Origin: DAITQM01 sp036832975
GTDB taxonomy: Bacteria > Pseudomonadota > Gammaproteobacteria > Xanthomonadales > Wenzhouxiangellaceae
Reading direction: 5' to 3'
Assembly: GCA_036832975.1 (NCBI GenBank)
Contig: DAITQM010000014.1
Span: forward strand, 1-64,000
Length of the DNA: 64,000 nt
Shown in pieces: positions 8,374-18,038 of the stretch (positions within the stretch are counted from its first letter, which is position 1; every line of letters starts with the position of its first letter). Both the position numbers and the translations under genes were made by a program. The notes under the pieces were generated by a model that worked only from the letters and a program-made list of their open reading frames with translations, was not told where the DNA came from and searched no databases.

Positions 8374-9795
8374 TCAATGTCCGGCAACGGTCATCTCGCT
8401 GACGAGGATCGATGGGGTTTGGATGTTGAGCCGCGGGTCGGGGTCGTTGCCGAGGGCGGCGATATTCCGGAACATGTCGCGCAGGTTGCCGGCGATGGTG
8501 ACTTCATCGACCGGGTGGACGGGCACGCCGTTTTCGACCCACAGGCCGGCGGCGCCGCGCGAATAATCGCCGGTCACCGGGTTCACGCCCTGCCCCATCA
8601 GTTCGGTGACGATCAGGCCGCGCTTGAAGCCGGCGATCAACGTTTCACGGCTTTCCCGGCCCGGGGTGACGATCAGATTGCGCACACCGCCGGCGTTGGC
8701 GGTGGTCTGCATGGCCAGCCGGCGCGCCGAATAACAGCTCAGTAAATAACGTTCGATCCGGCCGCCGCGGACCAACGGCCGGGTGACAGTCGCCACGCCG
8801 TCGCCGTCGAATGCCGAACTGCGCACCCCGCCTTTGAGCAACGGATGCTCGACGATCTCGAACCACTCGGGGAAAACCGGCTGGTCGATGCTGTCCAGCA
8901 GAAACGAGCTTTTGCGGTACTGCGCGCCGCCGCTGAGCGCCCCGAGCAGGTGGCCGATCAGGCTGCGCGCCGTCTCGGCTGTGAACAACACCGGGACGAC
9001 GGCGGTCGGTACTTGGCGCGAACCGAGACGGGCCACGGTCCGCCGGGCGGCGGTCACGCCGGTGATCTCAGGCTCGTCGAGCTTGGCACTGCGGCATTTG
9101 ACGTCCCACCAACCATCGCGCTGCATGCCGCCGTCGTCGCCGGCGATCAGCGACAGGCTCTGTTCATAATGCGTGCCCCATTCGCTGGCCAAAAAACCCT
9201 GCGTATTGCCGTAGGCACCCAGCGCCAGGCTTTGCGCCGCACCGGCGCCTTCGCTGTTGCTGATCCGGGGATCGGCGTCGAGCCCGGCACGCTCGATGGT
9301 CAAAGCACGGGCCAATAGCTTGTCCTGGTCGAACGGCTCCGGGTGGTACAGATCGAAGTCGGGGAACACGCCGGCCAGCAGTTCGGGCTCGGCCAGTCCG
9401 TTGGCCGGGTCGTCGCCGGTATGGCGGGCGATGGCTAATGCCTTGGCCACTGTCTCGCGCACCGCCGCGGCGCTGAAATCGGCGCAGCTCGCCGTGCCTT
9501 TAGCCTGACCGAGATAGACCGTGACCGCGAGATCGTGGTCACGGGTGTACTCGAGCTTTTCGAGTTCCCCGAGGCGGACTTCGACATTGAGCCCGTGCTC
9601 GAAACCGGCGCCGGCCTCGGCGGCGCTCGCTCCGAGCCGGCGGGCTTCGGCCAGCGCCCGCTCGATCACTTCGTGCAAGCGGGAGCGCTCGTGTTCGGCG
9701 TCGAGTTCGACGCCGCCGGCCGCCGCCGGCCGGCGTTCGGCGGCCGGCGGGCGGCCGGCGGGCTGCAAGGTTCGGGGTTTCGTGCGCTCGTTCAT
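8374..9795 (-). CDS. pmbA: Metalloprotease subunit PmbA/TldE
   Basis: PmbA (TldE) is the partner of TldD. The heterodimer degrades unfolded peptides and matures microcin-type peptides, and was found through antitoxin (CcdA) turnover. The 473-residue protein shows the family C-terminal motifs 'VNPVTGDYSRGAAGLWVENG' and 'VTIAGNLRDMF'. It lacks the HExxxH zinc motif, as expected for the TldE subunit. ATG 9795 is chosen because sequence further upstream runs into the end of tldD in another frame. tldD lies directly upstream in the same orientation, so both subunits are probably co-transcribed. Confidence 0.94.
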   Translation of the reverse strand: MNERTKPRTLQPAGRPPAAERRPAAAGGVELDAEHERSRLHEVIERALAEARRLGASAAEAGAGFEHGLNVEVRLGELEKLEYTRDHDLAVTVYLGQAKGTASCADFSAAAVRETVAKALAIARHTGDDPANGLAEPELLAGVFPDFDLYHPEPFDQDKLLARALTIERAGLDADPRISNSEGAGAAQSLALGAYGNTQGFLASEWGTHYEQSLSLIAGDDGGMQRDGWWDVKCRSAKLDEPEITGVTAARRTVARLGSRQVPTAVVPVLFTAETARSLIGHLLGALSGGAQYRKSSFLLDSIDQPVFPEWFEIVEHPLLKGGVRSSAFDGDGVATVTRPLVRGGRIERYLLSCYSARRLAMQTTANAGGVRNLIVTPGRESRETLIAGFKRGLIVTELMGQGVNPVTGDYSRGAAGLWVENGVPVHPVDEVTIAGNLRDMFRNIAALGNDPDPRLNIQTPSILVSEMTVAGH

Positions 9796-9818
9796 CGCTG
9801 TCCAGTGGGTCGTGAGAT

Positions 9819-11276
9819 TCAAGCCCGGGTGCCGCCGACGGTCAGACGGTCGATTTTCAGGGTCGGCTGGCCGACGCCGACCGGGACGCTCTGCCCCTCC
9901 TTGCCGCACACGCCGATGCCTTCGTCGAGGGCGAGATCGTCGCCGACCATCGAGACCCGGGTCAGTACTTCGGGGCCGTTGCCGATCAGGGTCGCACCGC
10001 GTACCGGGCGGGTCAATTGGCCATTTTCGATCAGCCACGCTTCGCTGGCCGAAAAAACGAACTTGCCGGAGGTGATATCGACCTGGCCGCCGCCGAAATT
10101 AGCGGCGTAAAGGCCGTGCTTGACCGAGGCGATGATTTCGTCGCGGCCGTGCCGGCCGGGCAGCATGTAAGTGTTGGTCATGCGCGGCATGGGCAGATGG
10201 GCGAACGATTCGCGGCGGCCGTTGCCGGTCGGCGCCATGCCGAGCAGGCGGGCATTGAGTTTGTCCTGCATAAAATTGACCAGCCGACCGTCTTCGATCA
10301 GCACCGTTTTCGCCGCCGGCGTGCCTTCGTCATCGATCGCCAGCGAACCGCGGCGCTCCGGCAGCGTGCCGTCATCGACGACCGTGCACAGAGCGCTCGC
10401 CACTTTTTCGCCACGGCGGTGGCTGAACGCCGAGGTGCCTTTGCGGATGAAATCGGCTTCGAGGCCGTGGCCAACCGCTTCGTGGAGCAACACGCCGGGC
10501 CAACCGGGACCGAGCACGACGGTCATCGTTCCGGCCGGAGCATCATCGGCTTCAAGGTTGATCAGGGCCTGACGCACCGCGTCCTTGACCCACTTTTGCC
10601 AGACCTCGTCGCCGAGCAACCGCCAATAATCGTAACGCCCACCGCCGCCGGAGTGGCCCGTTTCGCGCCGCCCGCCGGCGACCGCGATGACCTGCACACT
10701 GAGCCGGACGAGTGGCCGGATATCGGCCGCCAGCGTGCCGTCGGAGGCGGCGATCAGTACGGTTTCGTGCGTCGCCGCCAGCGTCGCCTGGACCTGTTCG
10801 ATGCGCGGATCTAGGCTACGGGCGAAGGCATCGATCCGGTGCAGCAATGCGACTTTATCGGCATCGTCAATCTGGACCAGCGGGTCGTCGGGCGGATAAA
10901 GCGGCGGGGGCGGGCGGGCGACGAGCGGCCGGCCGGGATGCGACGGCCCGTGCGCGGCGATGGCCCGGGCTTTGCCCGCCGCTTCACGCAAGGTGGCGGG
11001 TGCGATCCGGTCGGCATAGGCCAGGCCGGTTTTTTCGCCACTGACGGCACGCAGGCCGGCGCCTTGTTCGACACCGTAACTGCCCGACCGCACGGCGCTG
11101 TCCTCGAGCGACCAGGATTCGTGGCGGCTGTGCTGGAAATACAGTTCGCCGTAATCGATCGAAGGTCCCAGCAAGCGGCCGAGCACCGCCGGCAGCGCCG
11201 CCAGATCCATGTCGCCGGGGTGCAACAGCCGGGCGCTGGCGATGTCGATCAGGTTGTCGCAGGTCGTGTCATCCAT
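9819..11276 (-). CDS. tldD: Metalloprotease TldD
   Basis: This is the zinc-bearing subunit of the TldD/TldE protease. The active-site HExxxH is visible in 'LLHEAVGHGLEADF', with the downstream family motifs 'TNTYMLPG' and 'GGGQVDITSGKFVFSASEA'. At 485 residues the length is normal. ATG 11276 overlaps the last 8 bases of yhdP, so the two are translationally coupled. The order yhdP-tldD-pmbA after rng is the conserved gammaproteobacterial arrangement. Confidence 0.95.
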   Translation of the reverse strand: MDDTTCDNLIDIASARLLHPGDMDLAALPAVLGRLLGPSIDYGELYFQHSRHESWSLEDSAVRSGSYGVEQGAGLRAVSGEKTGLAYADRIAPATLREAAGKARAIAAHGPSHPGRPLVARPPPPLYPPDDPLVQIDDADKVALLHRIDAFARSLDPRIEQVQATLAATHETVLIAASDGTLAADIRPLVRLSVQVIAVAGGRRETGHSGGGGRYDYWRLLGDEVWQKWVKDAVRQALINLEADDAPAGTMTVVLGPGWPGVLLHEAVGHGLEADFIRKGTSAFSHRRGEKVASALCTVVDDGTLPERRGSLAIDDEGTPAAKTVLIEDGRLVNFMQDKLNARLLGMAPTGNGRRESFAHLPMPRMTNTYMLPGRHGRDEIIASVKHGLYAANFGGGQVDITSGKFVFSASEAWLIENGQLTRPVRGATLIGNGPEVLTRVSMVGDDLALDEGIGVCGKEGQSVPVGVGQPTLKIDRLTVGGTRA

Positions 11277-14200
11277 CCGTTTCATCCGCATCGTCGTCCG
11301 TCGTTTCGGGTCCGGCGGCGGGCACCGCGGCGCCATCGGCGGCGGCCGGCCCGCTCGTTTCGCCCTTGTGCTCGATCAGCGGCGCGTTCCACGGCCCGGT
11401 GATCGTGTACACCCGCTGGCTGATGCCGCCGAGGGGCTTGCCGAGAATACCCTGTAACGCGGCGCCGGCGGCGATCCCGATCGGCCCGGCGATCGCGCCG
11501 ATCAGGGGCAGCGTGCTGCCTACCCCAGGCATCACGATCAACTGCTGATCGTAACGCTGCCGGACCAGGTCGGTGCGTCCGGTGATCAACAACCGGGCAT
11601 TCGGAGCGCTGATCTCCAGATCGTCGGTCGCGGCGTACCCGGCCGCCAGGCGAAAGGTACCGCGCGCCCGATCGAACGAGAAGCCCGATTCGAAAACGTC
11701 GCGAAAATCGAGCAGCAGACGGCGCGGCAGCGCTTGCAGGCTGATCAAGCCGAGAACCCGGCCGACACCGGCTCCGGCTTCGGTGATCACGCCTTGGCGG
11801 ATGTCGAGCTGAAGCTGACCGTCGAGCGCGGCGAGCGTGAAGTCGGCCGGCCCGCCGGGCCACTCGCCGCTCAGCGTGATCGCCGTCTGACCGCCTTGCA
11901 AGATGGGGTCATAACCGAGCCGGATCAACAGTTCGCCGAGCTTTTCGGCGTCGAAGGTCAGGCGGACCGAAGAGCGGGTATCGCCGACGAGCCTGCGCCA
12001 GTCGCCCTGCCCGGTCAAGCGGACCGCCGGGCTGATTGCCTCGATGGTCTCGAAACGCAAACCACCAGCGACCGGAAACGCCTGGACTCTGACGCTGCCC
12101 AGATCCCAATCCTCCCAGCGAAAATCGCCGGCGTAAAGGTGCACGCTAGGCAGGGTCCGCGGATCGACCGCCGCCGATGAGGCCGTCGTCTGTCCCGGCG
12201 GCAGGTGCAGGCGGCCAAAATCGGCGAGCAACGGTTCGCCGCTGCCGCGCTCGACCGGGATGCGCACCTGGCCTTCGATCGCCGCGCCGCTGAAATCGGC
12301 CTGCCAATACGGCCGGCGTTCGACCAGGCGGACCGCCGTCTCATGGAAGGGGCGGCCGAACAATTCCAGCCGGTCCGGTCGTGCGTCGATGATCCATTTG
12401 AGTGATTCAGGGGCGCTCACCGTTACCGGACCGGTCACCGCCGGGGCGGCTGCGACTGCCGCCAGCCAGCCGCTGAGATCCAACTCGCCGCGCTCGCCGG
12501 CCAGCACGATCGATCCCGGATGAGTCATCCCCGTCGTCCGCTGCCCGAGCGCCAGCGCCCCGCCGCGCACTCCGGCTTCGCCGGAGAGCAGCAAACTGGC
12601 GGCAAGCCGCCCGCCGAGGTCGATCCCGAGCCACGACGGTTCACCGAAAGCCAACTCCACATTGGTCATCAATGGCCATTCCGCCGGTTTGTTCAGTGGC
12701 GTCGGTAAATCGAGCCGCACGCCGAGCAAATCGCTGCCGGCGAGCAGCCGGGTCCCGAGCGCACTCGGCAACAGGGTCCAGCGCCAGACCGAACTGCCGG
12801 CCACCCGCTGTTGCCAGTATTCGTCGAGCCCGATGAGATCGAGCACCTCGGTCAGCGGCAGTGGCCCGCTCAGGCTCACGGCAAACGGTGCATCCTCGAA
12901 GTCGAGATGGAGCGGGTGAGCGCGCCAGGCGGCGGCCAGCCGGGAAGGGATGACACGCTGCTCGTCGAAAGCCAGCACCCCGTCGATATCGTCGATTTCG
13001 ACCTGCGCCCCGTGGCGCGCCTCAACGCCGGCGAAATGGACCTGGCCGTCAACCGTCGTCTCGCTGCCGCCGTGGCGAAAGTCGATCGTCAACGCCGTGT
13101 CCACCCGGCTCGGGCCGGACAGGGTTAAATCGCTGCCCTCGACCCAGGCACCGGCGGCGATCGGCAAAGCGCCAAGCAGATGGAGAAACGCTCCGGCGTC
13201 GCCGCGGCTCGTTGCGTCGAGTTCCAAAACCGCGTTATCCATATCGGCGATCCGGGCTTCGACGCGGGCCAGAGGGACGCCGCCCAAGCGCGCCTGCGCG
13301 GTGTCGATCCTCATCTCCTGCGCCGTAAAGTGTAATCGCGCGTCGATTTCGTCGAGGAGCGGCCATTGCGGATTGAAACGCAGCCGGCCTTGCCGCAGGC
13401 GGCCCTCGGCTTCGAACGATCCGGTGCCGGCGGCGAATGGCCAATCGCCGAGCGCGCCGTGAAGCTGCGCCCGGATATCGTGTACTTCGCCCGCTTCGAG
13501 ACTGCGGCGCAGCCAGCGGCCGGTATTCGGACCCATCACACCGTAAGGCAGGCGGCGTTTGATTTCGTCGGCATCGGCCAGCGGTACCGCCAGCGTCAAA
13601 TCGAGCCACGGGGCATCGCCGGTCAGCACCCAGCCCTCGCCGGCCAGGTCCAGAGCACCGGCCCGGCCGCTGAGCCGCGTGACATCGAAGCGCAGCCCCC
13701 CCGCCGAGCCGCTGCCCGGCGAGACGGAAAAGACGGCGCGCAGATCGGAAAACGGCAAGGCTTCGGCAAACACCGCCGGTGCCTCGAGCACCCCAGCCAT
13801 TTCCACCTCGCCGCTGCCGCCTGCGAGTCCCAGCCGCCCGCTCAGCGCCTGAAGTTGGACACCGCCCGCCGCCGCAACCCAGGCGGCATCGGCCAGGACC
13901 AGGTCGGCGTTGCGCGGCACACCTTCGGCATCGGTCTCCAGTGCGAAATGCTCGATCCGCCCGCTGAGCGCCAGCGGTGCCCCGTCGATTCCAGCCTGGC
14001 GGGCCAGCAGCGCGAGCGGCGTCAGGGTTTCGAGGTCGATCCCCGTCCCGGACAGCGCCCAGCCACGCTCGTCCCGGAGGACCGTCAGGCCGGCGATGGC
14101 CGCAGTGACGTGTGGCCCACCCGCTGCGCGGGCGTCACCGAGCGTCAACGCCCAGCGTTCAGCCCCGGCGATCCGGCCCCATAACGTGCCGTCGAAGGTC

Positions 14201-15018
14201 CGGTTCGAATCGCCACCAACCGCCGCCAGGTGGAGGCGTGAACTGAGCACCAGCGGCTCATCCGCCCGGCCCTCCACCCACAGTTCCAGATCGGCGCGGG
14301 CCGCCCCATCATCGAAAGGTGCACCGAGTGCCGCGAACCAGGCCGCCAGCGGTTGATCGCGGGCCGTGAGATACCCGCGCCAAGTGGTGCCGGCACCGGG
14401 CGAACCTTCGCCGCGGACGCTGATGTCCGGCGCCCCGGTGAGGGCCAGCCGGCCGGCGACCGCGAAACCGCCGCCCCGGTGCTGCACCTCGAGCGAGCGG
14501 ATGCGCAATGTGACCCGCCGGTCGGGGGTGGCGACGACGAAATCGCAATCGGTCAAATCGACGCCGCCGAGCCCGAATAATCCGCCGAGATCGAGCGGCT
14601 CGCCGCCGCCGGCGACCAGTCCCTGCAAACGCCAACCCCCGCCGTCGTGCTCGGCGACCAGTTCAGCACCGCGCAGCGCGACCTGCCACGGCTGATACCT
14701 TGGCAGCAGATAGTTGTACCACTCGAATCTGAGTCGCAGTTGGCGCATATCGAGCGCGCTTTCCGGCGCCCCGATCGTCACGTGCTGCAGTGCCAACTCG
14801 GGCACCAGTCCTTGCCACTCGACGCCGACCATCCCAACTCGAACCGGTGTTCCGAACTCGCGGCTCAGCGCCCGCTCGAGCCACGGTTTCGCATGATAGA
14901 TGTAAGGACTCAGCAGTCTGCCGGCGGCGACCAGCGCCGCGGTCGAGACGATCAGCAAAAACAGCATCGTCCACAACAGCGTGCGCAACTGCTTCAGACG
15001 CCGGCGCAAAAGGCTCAT
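11269..15018 (-). CDS. yhdP: AsmA-like phospholipid transport protein YhdP
   Basis: This 1249-residue protein of the YhdP/DUF3971 family has one N-terminal transmembrane segment (about residues 13-36). A very long beta-rich periplasmic part follows, and an AsmA-like C-terminal domain ends near 'LPLIGAIAGPIGIAAGAALQ'. In Escherichia coli, YhdP with TamB and YdbH forms bridge-like conduits that move phospholipids from the inner to the outer membrane. It sits between rng and tldD as usual. The far C-terminus is Ala/Asp-rich and probably disordered. Confidence 0.92.
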   Translation of the reverse strand: MSLLRRRLKQLRTLLWTMLFLLIVSTAALVAAGRLLSPYIYHAKPWLERALSREFGTPVRVGMVGVEWQGLVPELALQHVTIGAPESALDMRQLRLRFEWYNYLLPRYQPWQVALRGAELVAEHDGGGWRLQGLVAGGGEPLDLGGLFGLGGVDLTDCDFVVATPDRRVTLRIRSLEVQHRGGGFAVAGRLALTGAPDISVRGEGSPGAGTTWRGYLTARDQPLAAWFAALGAPFDDGAARADLELWVEGRADEPLVLSSRLHLAAVGGDSNRTFDGTLWGRIAGAERWALTLGDARAAGGPHVTAAIAGLTVLRDERGWALSGTGIDLETLTPLALLARQAGIDGAPLALSGRIEHFALETDAEGVPRNADLVLADAAWVAAAGGVQLQALSGRLGLAGGSGEVEMAGVLEAPAVFAEALPFSDLRAVFSVSPGSGSAGGLRFDVTRLSGRAGALDLAGEGWVLTGDAPWLDLTLAVPLADADEIKRRLPYGVMGPNTGRWLRRSLEAGEVHDIRAQLHGALGDWPFAAGTGSFEAEGRLRQGRLRFNPQWPLLDEIDARLHFTAQEMRIDTAQARLGGVPLARVEARIADMDNAVLELDATSRGDAGAFLHLLGALPIAAGAWVEGSDLTLSGPSRVDTALTIDFRHGGSETTVDGQVHFAGVEARHGAQVEIDDIDGVLAFDEQRVIPSRLAAAWRAHPLHLDFEDAPFAVSLSGPLPLTEVLDLIGLDEYWQQRVAGSSVWRWTLLPSALGTRLLAGSDLLGVRLDLPTPLNKPAEWPLMTNVELAFGEPSWLGIDLGGRLAASLLLSGEAGVRGGALALGQRTTGMTHPGSIVLAGERGELDLSGWLAAVAAAPAVTGPVTVSAPESLKWIIDARPDRLELFGRPFHETAVRLVERRPYWQADFSGAAIEGQVRIPVERGSGEPLLADFGRLHLPPGQTTASSAAVDPRTLPSVHLYAGDFRWEDWDLGSVRVQAFPVAGGLRFETIEAISPAVRLTGQGDWRRLVGDTRSSVRLTFDAEKLGELLIRLGYDPILQGGQTAITLSGEWPGGPADFTLAALDGQLQLDIRQGVITEAGAGVGRVLGLISLQALPRRLLLDFRDVFESGFSFDRARGTFRLAAGYAATDDLEISAPNARLLITGRTDLVRQRYDQQLIVMPGVGSTLPLIGAIAGPIGIAAGAALQGILGKPLGGISQRVYTITGPWNAPLIEHKGETSGPAAADGAAVPAAGPETTDDDADETDG

Positions 15019-15039
15019 CCGTTTTTCATATCCGGTGAA

Positions 15040-16512
15040 TCAAAGGAGAACCACATCGAACTGCTCCTGACCGTAACCTTCTTCGGCCTTGAAAGAGATC
15101 GGCGGGGCGCCGCGCTCTTCAAGTTCGGCGATCGTCGTCGTGAACTCATCGTGGATTTTTTCGATCACCGTCGGCGCGGCGATCACCATCAACTGGCCGG
15201 TCTCGAATTGTCGAGTGGCGCGCTGGATTTCGCGGAAAATTTCGCTGCACACACTCATGACGGTCTTGACGCGGCCGCTACCGGCGCAATGCACGCACGT
15301 CTCGGTCAGCAATTGCTCGAGACTTTCGGTCGTCCGCTTGCGCGTCAGTTGCACCAGACCCAGTTCGGAAAAGGGGTACAAACGGGTGCGGGCATGGTCG
15401 AGGGCCAGCGTCCGTTCCAGCGTCTGCAAGACTTGGACGCGGTGCCGTTCATCGGCCATATCGATAAAATCGACAATGATGATGCCGCCCAAGTTGCGCA
15501 GCCGCAGTTGCCGGGCGATCGCCTGCGCCGCCTCGAGGTTGGTGCGGAACAGCGTCTCTTCCATGTTGCGCTGTCCGAGGTAACCGCCAGTGTTGACGTC
15601 GATCGCGATCAGGGCCTCGGTCCGGTCGATCACGATGTAGCCGCCCGATTTCAGCGCCACCGTTCGCTGCAAGGCGCGCTGGATCTCATCTTCGACGCCG
15701 TAATGGTCGAACAGCGGCCGGCTGCCATCGTGCAGTTCGAGATCGACCACGCCGCCGGCGATATACGATGTCGCAAAGGCCGCGATCTTGTCCATGGTGC
15801 GCCGCTCATCGACCCGGACGTGGACGTTGTCGGCATACCACAGGTCGCGCATCACGCGCAGCGGCAAAGAGATTTCCTCGAAAATGCAGTCGCCGCATCC
15901 CGCCGCCGCAGCCCGCTCTTCGAGCGTCGTCCACAAACGGCTGAGATATTCGATGTCGCGGGCCAACGCTTCGGCCTCGCAGCCTTCGGCATTGGTCCGC
16001 AAAATCCAGCCGGCGTTCAATTCCGTCATTCGCCGTTCGTCGAGCAAGGCGAGCAACAACTGCCGCAAACGCTCACGCTCCGCTTCGTCTTCGATGCGCA
16101 CCGAAACGCCGATATTCGAAATGCCGGGCAGCATCACCAGGTAGCGCGCCGGCAGACTGATCTGGGCGGTGAGCCGCGCCCCCTTCTGACCCAGCGGATC
16201 TTTGACCACCTGGACGATCAACTCGTCGCCGGCCGACAGCCGGCGGCTGATGCACGGCGGGCGCTCGTCGCCGGACGCGGTGGGGGGCGGCCGGAGATCG
16301 GCGGCATGTAGAAAAGCCGTGCGTTCGAGGCCGATATCGACGAAAGCCGCCTGCATGCCCGGCATGACGCGCACCACCTGCCCTTTGTACAGGTTGCCGA
16401 CGCAGGAGTTGCGCCGCGCCCTCTCGCAATACACCTCTTGCACCAGGCCGTTGTCGAGCACCGCGACCCGGCACTCGATCGGCGAAACGTTGACCAGAAT
16501 CTCGACGCTCAT
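15040..16512 (-). CDS. rng: Ribonuclease G
   Basis: RNase G is an endoribonuclease of the RNase E/G family that acts in 16S rRNA 5'-end maturation and mRNA decay. The protein of 490 residues has an S1-like RNA-binding region near the N-terminus ('GNLYKGQVVRVMPGMQAAFVD'). The DNase-I-like catalytic part holds the Mg-binding aspartates in 'IAIDVNTGGYLG' and 'IIIVDFIDM', and the Zn-link cysteines are in 'CVHCAGSG'. It lacks the long C-terminal scaffold of RNase E. It lies between maf and yhdP with short gaps, suggesting one transcription unit. Confidence 0.95.
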   Translation of the reverse strand: MSVEILVNVSPIECRVAVLDNGLVQEVYCERARRNSCVGNLYKGQVVRVMPGMQAAFVDIGLERTAFLHAADLRPPPTASGDERPPCISRRLSAGDELIVQVVKDPLGQKGARLTAQISLPARYLVMLPGISNIGVSVRIEDEAERERLRQLLLALLDERRMTELNAGWILRTNAEGCEAEALARDIEYLSRLWTTLEERAAAAGCGDCIFEEISLPLRVMRDLWYADNVHVRVDERRTMDKIAAFATSYIAGGVVDLELHDGSRPLFDHYGVEDEIQRALQRTVALKSGGYIVIDRTEALIAIDVNTGGYLGQRNMEETLFRTNLEAAQAIARQLRLRNLGGIIIVDFIDMADERHRVQVLQTLERTLALDHARTRLYPFSELGLVQLTRKRTTESLEQLLTETCVHCAGSGRVKTVMSVCSEIFREIQRATRQFETGQLMVIAAPTVIEKIHDEFTTTIAELEERGAPPISFKAEEGYGQEQFDVVLL

Positions 16513-16533
16513 CCTGGGATCATACCGCCGCGG

Positions 16534-17154
16534 TCAAGCGGTTCCGGTCAGCGGATCGCAGCCGAAGGCGGCGAGCAGGCAGCGGGTTTCGTAAAGCGGC
16601 AGGCCGACGACGGCGCTGTAGCTGCCGGTAAGATGCACGACAAACATCCCCGCCCGCCCCTGGATCGCGTAAGCTCCGGCTTTGTCGCGCGCTTCGCCGG
16701 TCGCCACATACGCCGCGATCTCGTCATGACCTAACGGTGCAAACGTGACGCGGCTGGCGGCCAGTCGGCATTCCTGCCGCGCCCCGCGCCGGACGCAGAC
16801 GGCGGTCAGCACGTCGTGGGTTCGGCCGCCGAGCCGGGCGAGCATCGCTGCCGCTTCGGCATCGCTGGCCGGTTTACCGAGAATGTCTCCATCGACGGCC
16901 ACCGTGGTGTCGGCGGCCAGCACCAGCACCGCGCCGCCGCGCCGGCGGACCACCGCCGCCGCCTTGGCGGCGGCGATTCTCTGAACGTACGCGGCGGGGG
17001 CTTCGCCCGCGCGGACGGTTTCATCGACCGCCGCCGGCTCGATCTCCGGCGCGATGCCGATCTGCGCCAGCAGGGCCCGGCGGCGCGGCGAGGCGGAGGC
17101 CAGCAGCAAAGACACCGCCCGGCGGCCGGGTTCGTGGCCAGCGGACTCAGTCAC
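16534..17154 (-). CDS. maf: Maf-family nucleotide pyrophosphatase
   Basis: Maf proteins hydrolyse non-canonical or modified nucleoside triphosphates to the monophosphates. The signature 'LLLASASPRRRALLAQIGI' is at the N-terminus, with the catalytic 'LAADTTVAVDG' and 'DKAGAYAIQGRAG' motifs further on. The latter resembles the YhdE type (dTTP/UTP). Its GTG start overlaps the rlmH stop by 8 bases. Length of 206 residues is typical. Confidence 0.93.
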   Translation of the reverse strand: MTESAGHEPGRRAVSLLLASASPRRRALLAQIGIAPEIEPAAVDETVRAGEAPAAYVQRIAAAKAAAVVRRRGGAVLVLAADTTVAVDGDILGKPASDAEAAAMLARLGGRTHDVLTAVCVRRGARQECRLAASRVTFAPLGHDEIAAYVATGEARDKAGAYAIQGRAGMFVVHLTGSYSAVVGLPLYETRCLLAAFGCDPLTGTA

Positions 17155-17614
17155 GGTGATAGGGATGACCGGACAGCAAAGTCCAGGCCCGATAAAGCTG
17201 TTCGGCGACGATCACCCGGACCAAGGCATGCGGCAGTGTCAAGGCACCGAGCGACCAGCGCTCGCCGGCTGCGCGACACAGCGCGGGATCGTGCCCGTCG
17301 GGGCCGCCGATCAAGTACGCCGCATCGCCACCGGCCATCATCCACTCTTCCATCCGAGAGGCCAATTGCCGGCTGGTCCACAGGGTGCCGCGCTCATCGA
17401 GTGCGACACGAACCGCGGACTTGCCAGCCGCCTCGCGCAGCCGTTCCGCCTCGGCCGCCAGACGCCGTGCCTTGTCCGGCGGCCGCGGACGGGGCGGTGG
17501 CAAATCGATGAACTCGATAGCGAGATGGCGTGGCATCCGCCGAGCGTAATCCCGGCAGGCCGCGGCGGCCCAATCCGGGGCGTGGGAAGCGATACTGATC
17601 ACGTGCAGGCGCAT
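17147..17614 (-). CDS. rlmH: 23S rRNA (pseudouridine-1915-N3) methyltransferase RlmH
   Basis: This SPOUT-family methyltransferase modifies helix 69 of 23S rRNA on the assembled 70S ribosome. The 155-residue length, the knot motifs 'YLIGGPDGHDP' and 'LPHALVRVIVAEQLYRAW', and the C-terminal 'LLSGHPYHRD' are characteristic. It sits between rsfS and maf, the standard order. ATG 17614 begins 'MRLHVISIASHAPDW', which fits the family start. Confidence 0.96.
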   Translation of the reverse strand: MRLHVISIASHAPDWAAAACRDYARRMPRHLAIEFIDLPPPRPRPPDKARRLAAEAERLREAAGKSAVRVALDERGTLWTSRQLASRMEEWMMAGGDAAYLIGGPDGHDPALCRAAGERWSLGALTLPHALVRVIVAEQLYRAWTLLSGHPYHRD

Positions 17615-17645
17615 CGCACCGGGCGCTCGCGGGGGGCGCCCAGCG

Positions 17646-18008
17646 TCAGGCGCCGGCGCTCCGGGTCAACGGCACGTCCCAGAGCTGTTCCAGATGGTAG
17701 AGAGCGCGGGCCCGGGGCAGCATCAAGTGAACGATCGCATCGCCGGCGTCGACCAGTACCCAATCCGAATCGCGCTTGCCCTCGATACCGATCACCCGCC
17801 AACTGCCGGACTTGAGAGCGGTCAGCAGATGTTCGGCCAGAGATTGCAAGTGGCGTTGCGAGGTGCCGCTGGCGATCACGATCGTGTCGGTGATGCCGGT
17901 CAGCCCTCGGACATCGATCGTTTTGATATCGAATGCCTTGTGATCGGCGAGACATTGCCGGATGACGTCCGGCAATTGGGTCGAGTCAGCGGGGTGGGGG
18001 TGGGTCAA
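17646..18008 (-). CDS. rsfS: Ribosomal silencing factor RsfS
   Basis: RsfS binds ribosomal protein uL14 and blocks subunit joining when nutrients are low. The family core is clear: 'IDVRGLTGITDTIVIASGTS', then 'HLQSLAEHLLTAL', 'GKRDSDWVLVDAGDAIVHLM' and 'YHLEQLW'. No ATG fits the N-terminus. TTG 18008 is chosen because GGAG lies 5 nt upstream; TTG 18026 is an alternative adding six residues. The usual neighbour nadD is absent from this side. Confidence 0.92.
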   Translation of the reverse strand: MTHPHPADSTQLPDVIRQCLADHKAFDIKTIDVRGLTGITDTIVIASGTSQRHLQSLAEHLLTALKSGSWRVIGIEGKRDSDWVLVDAGDAIVHLMLPRARALYHLEQLWDVPLTRSAGA

Positions 18009-18038
18009 ATCAACTCCGAGTCGCAAGCCACGGCGCGC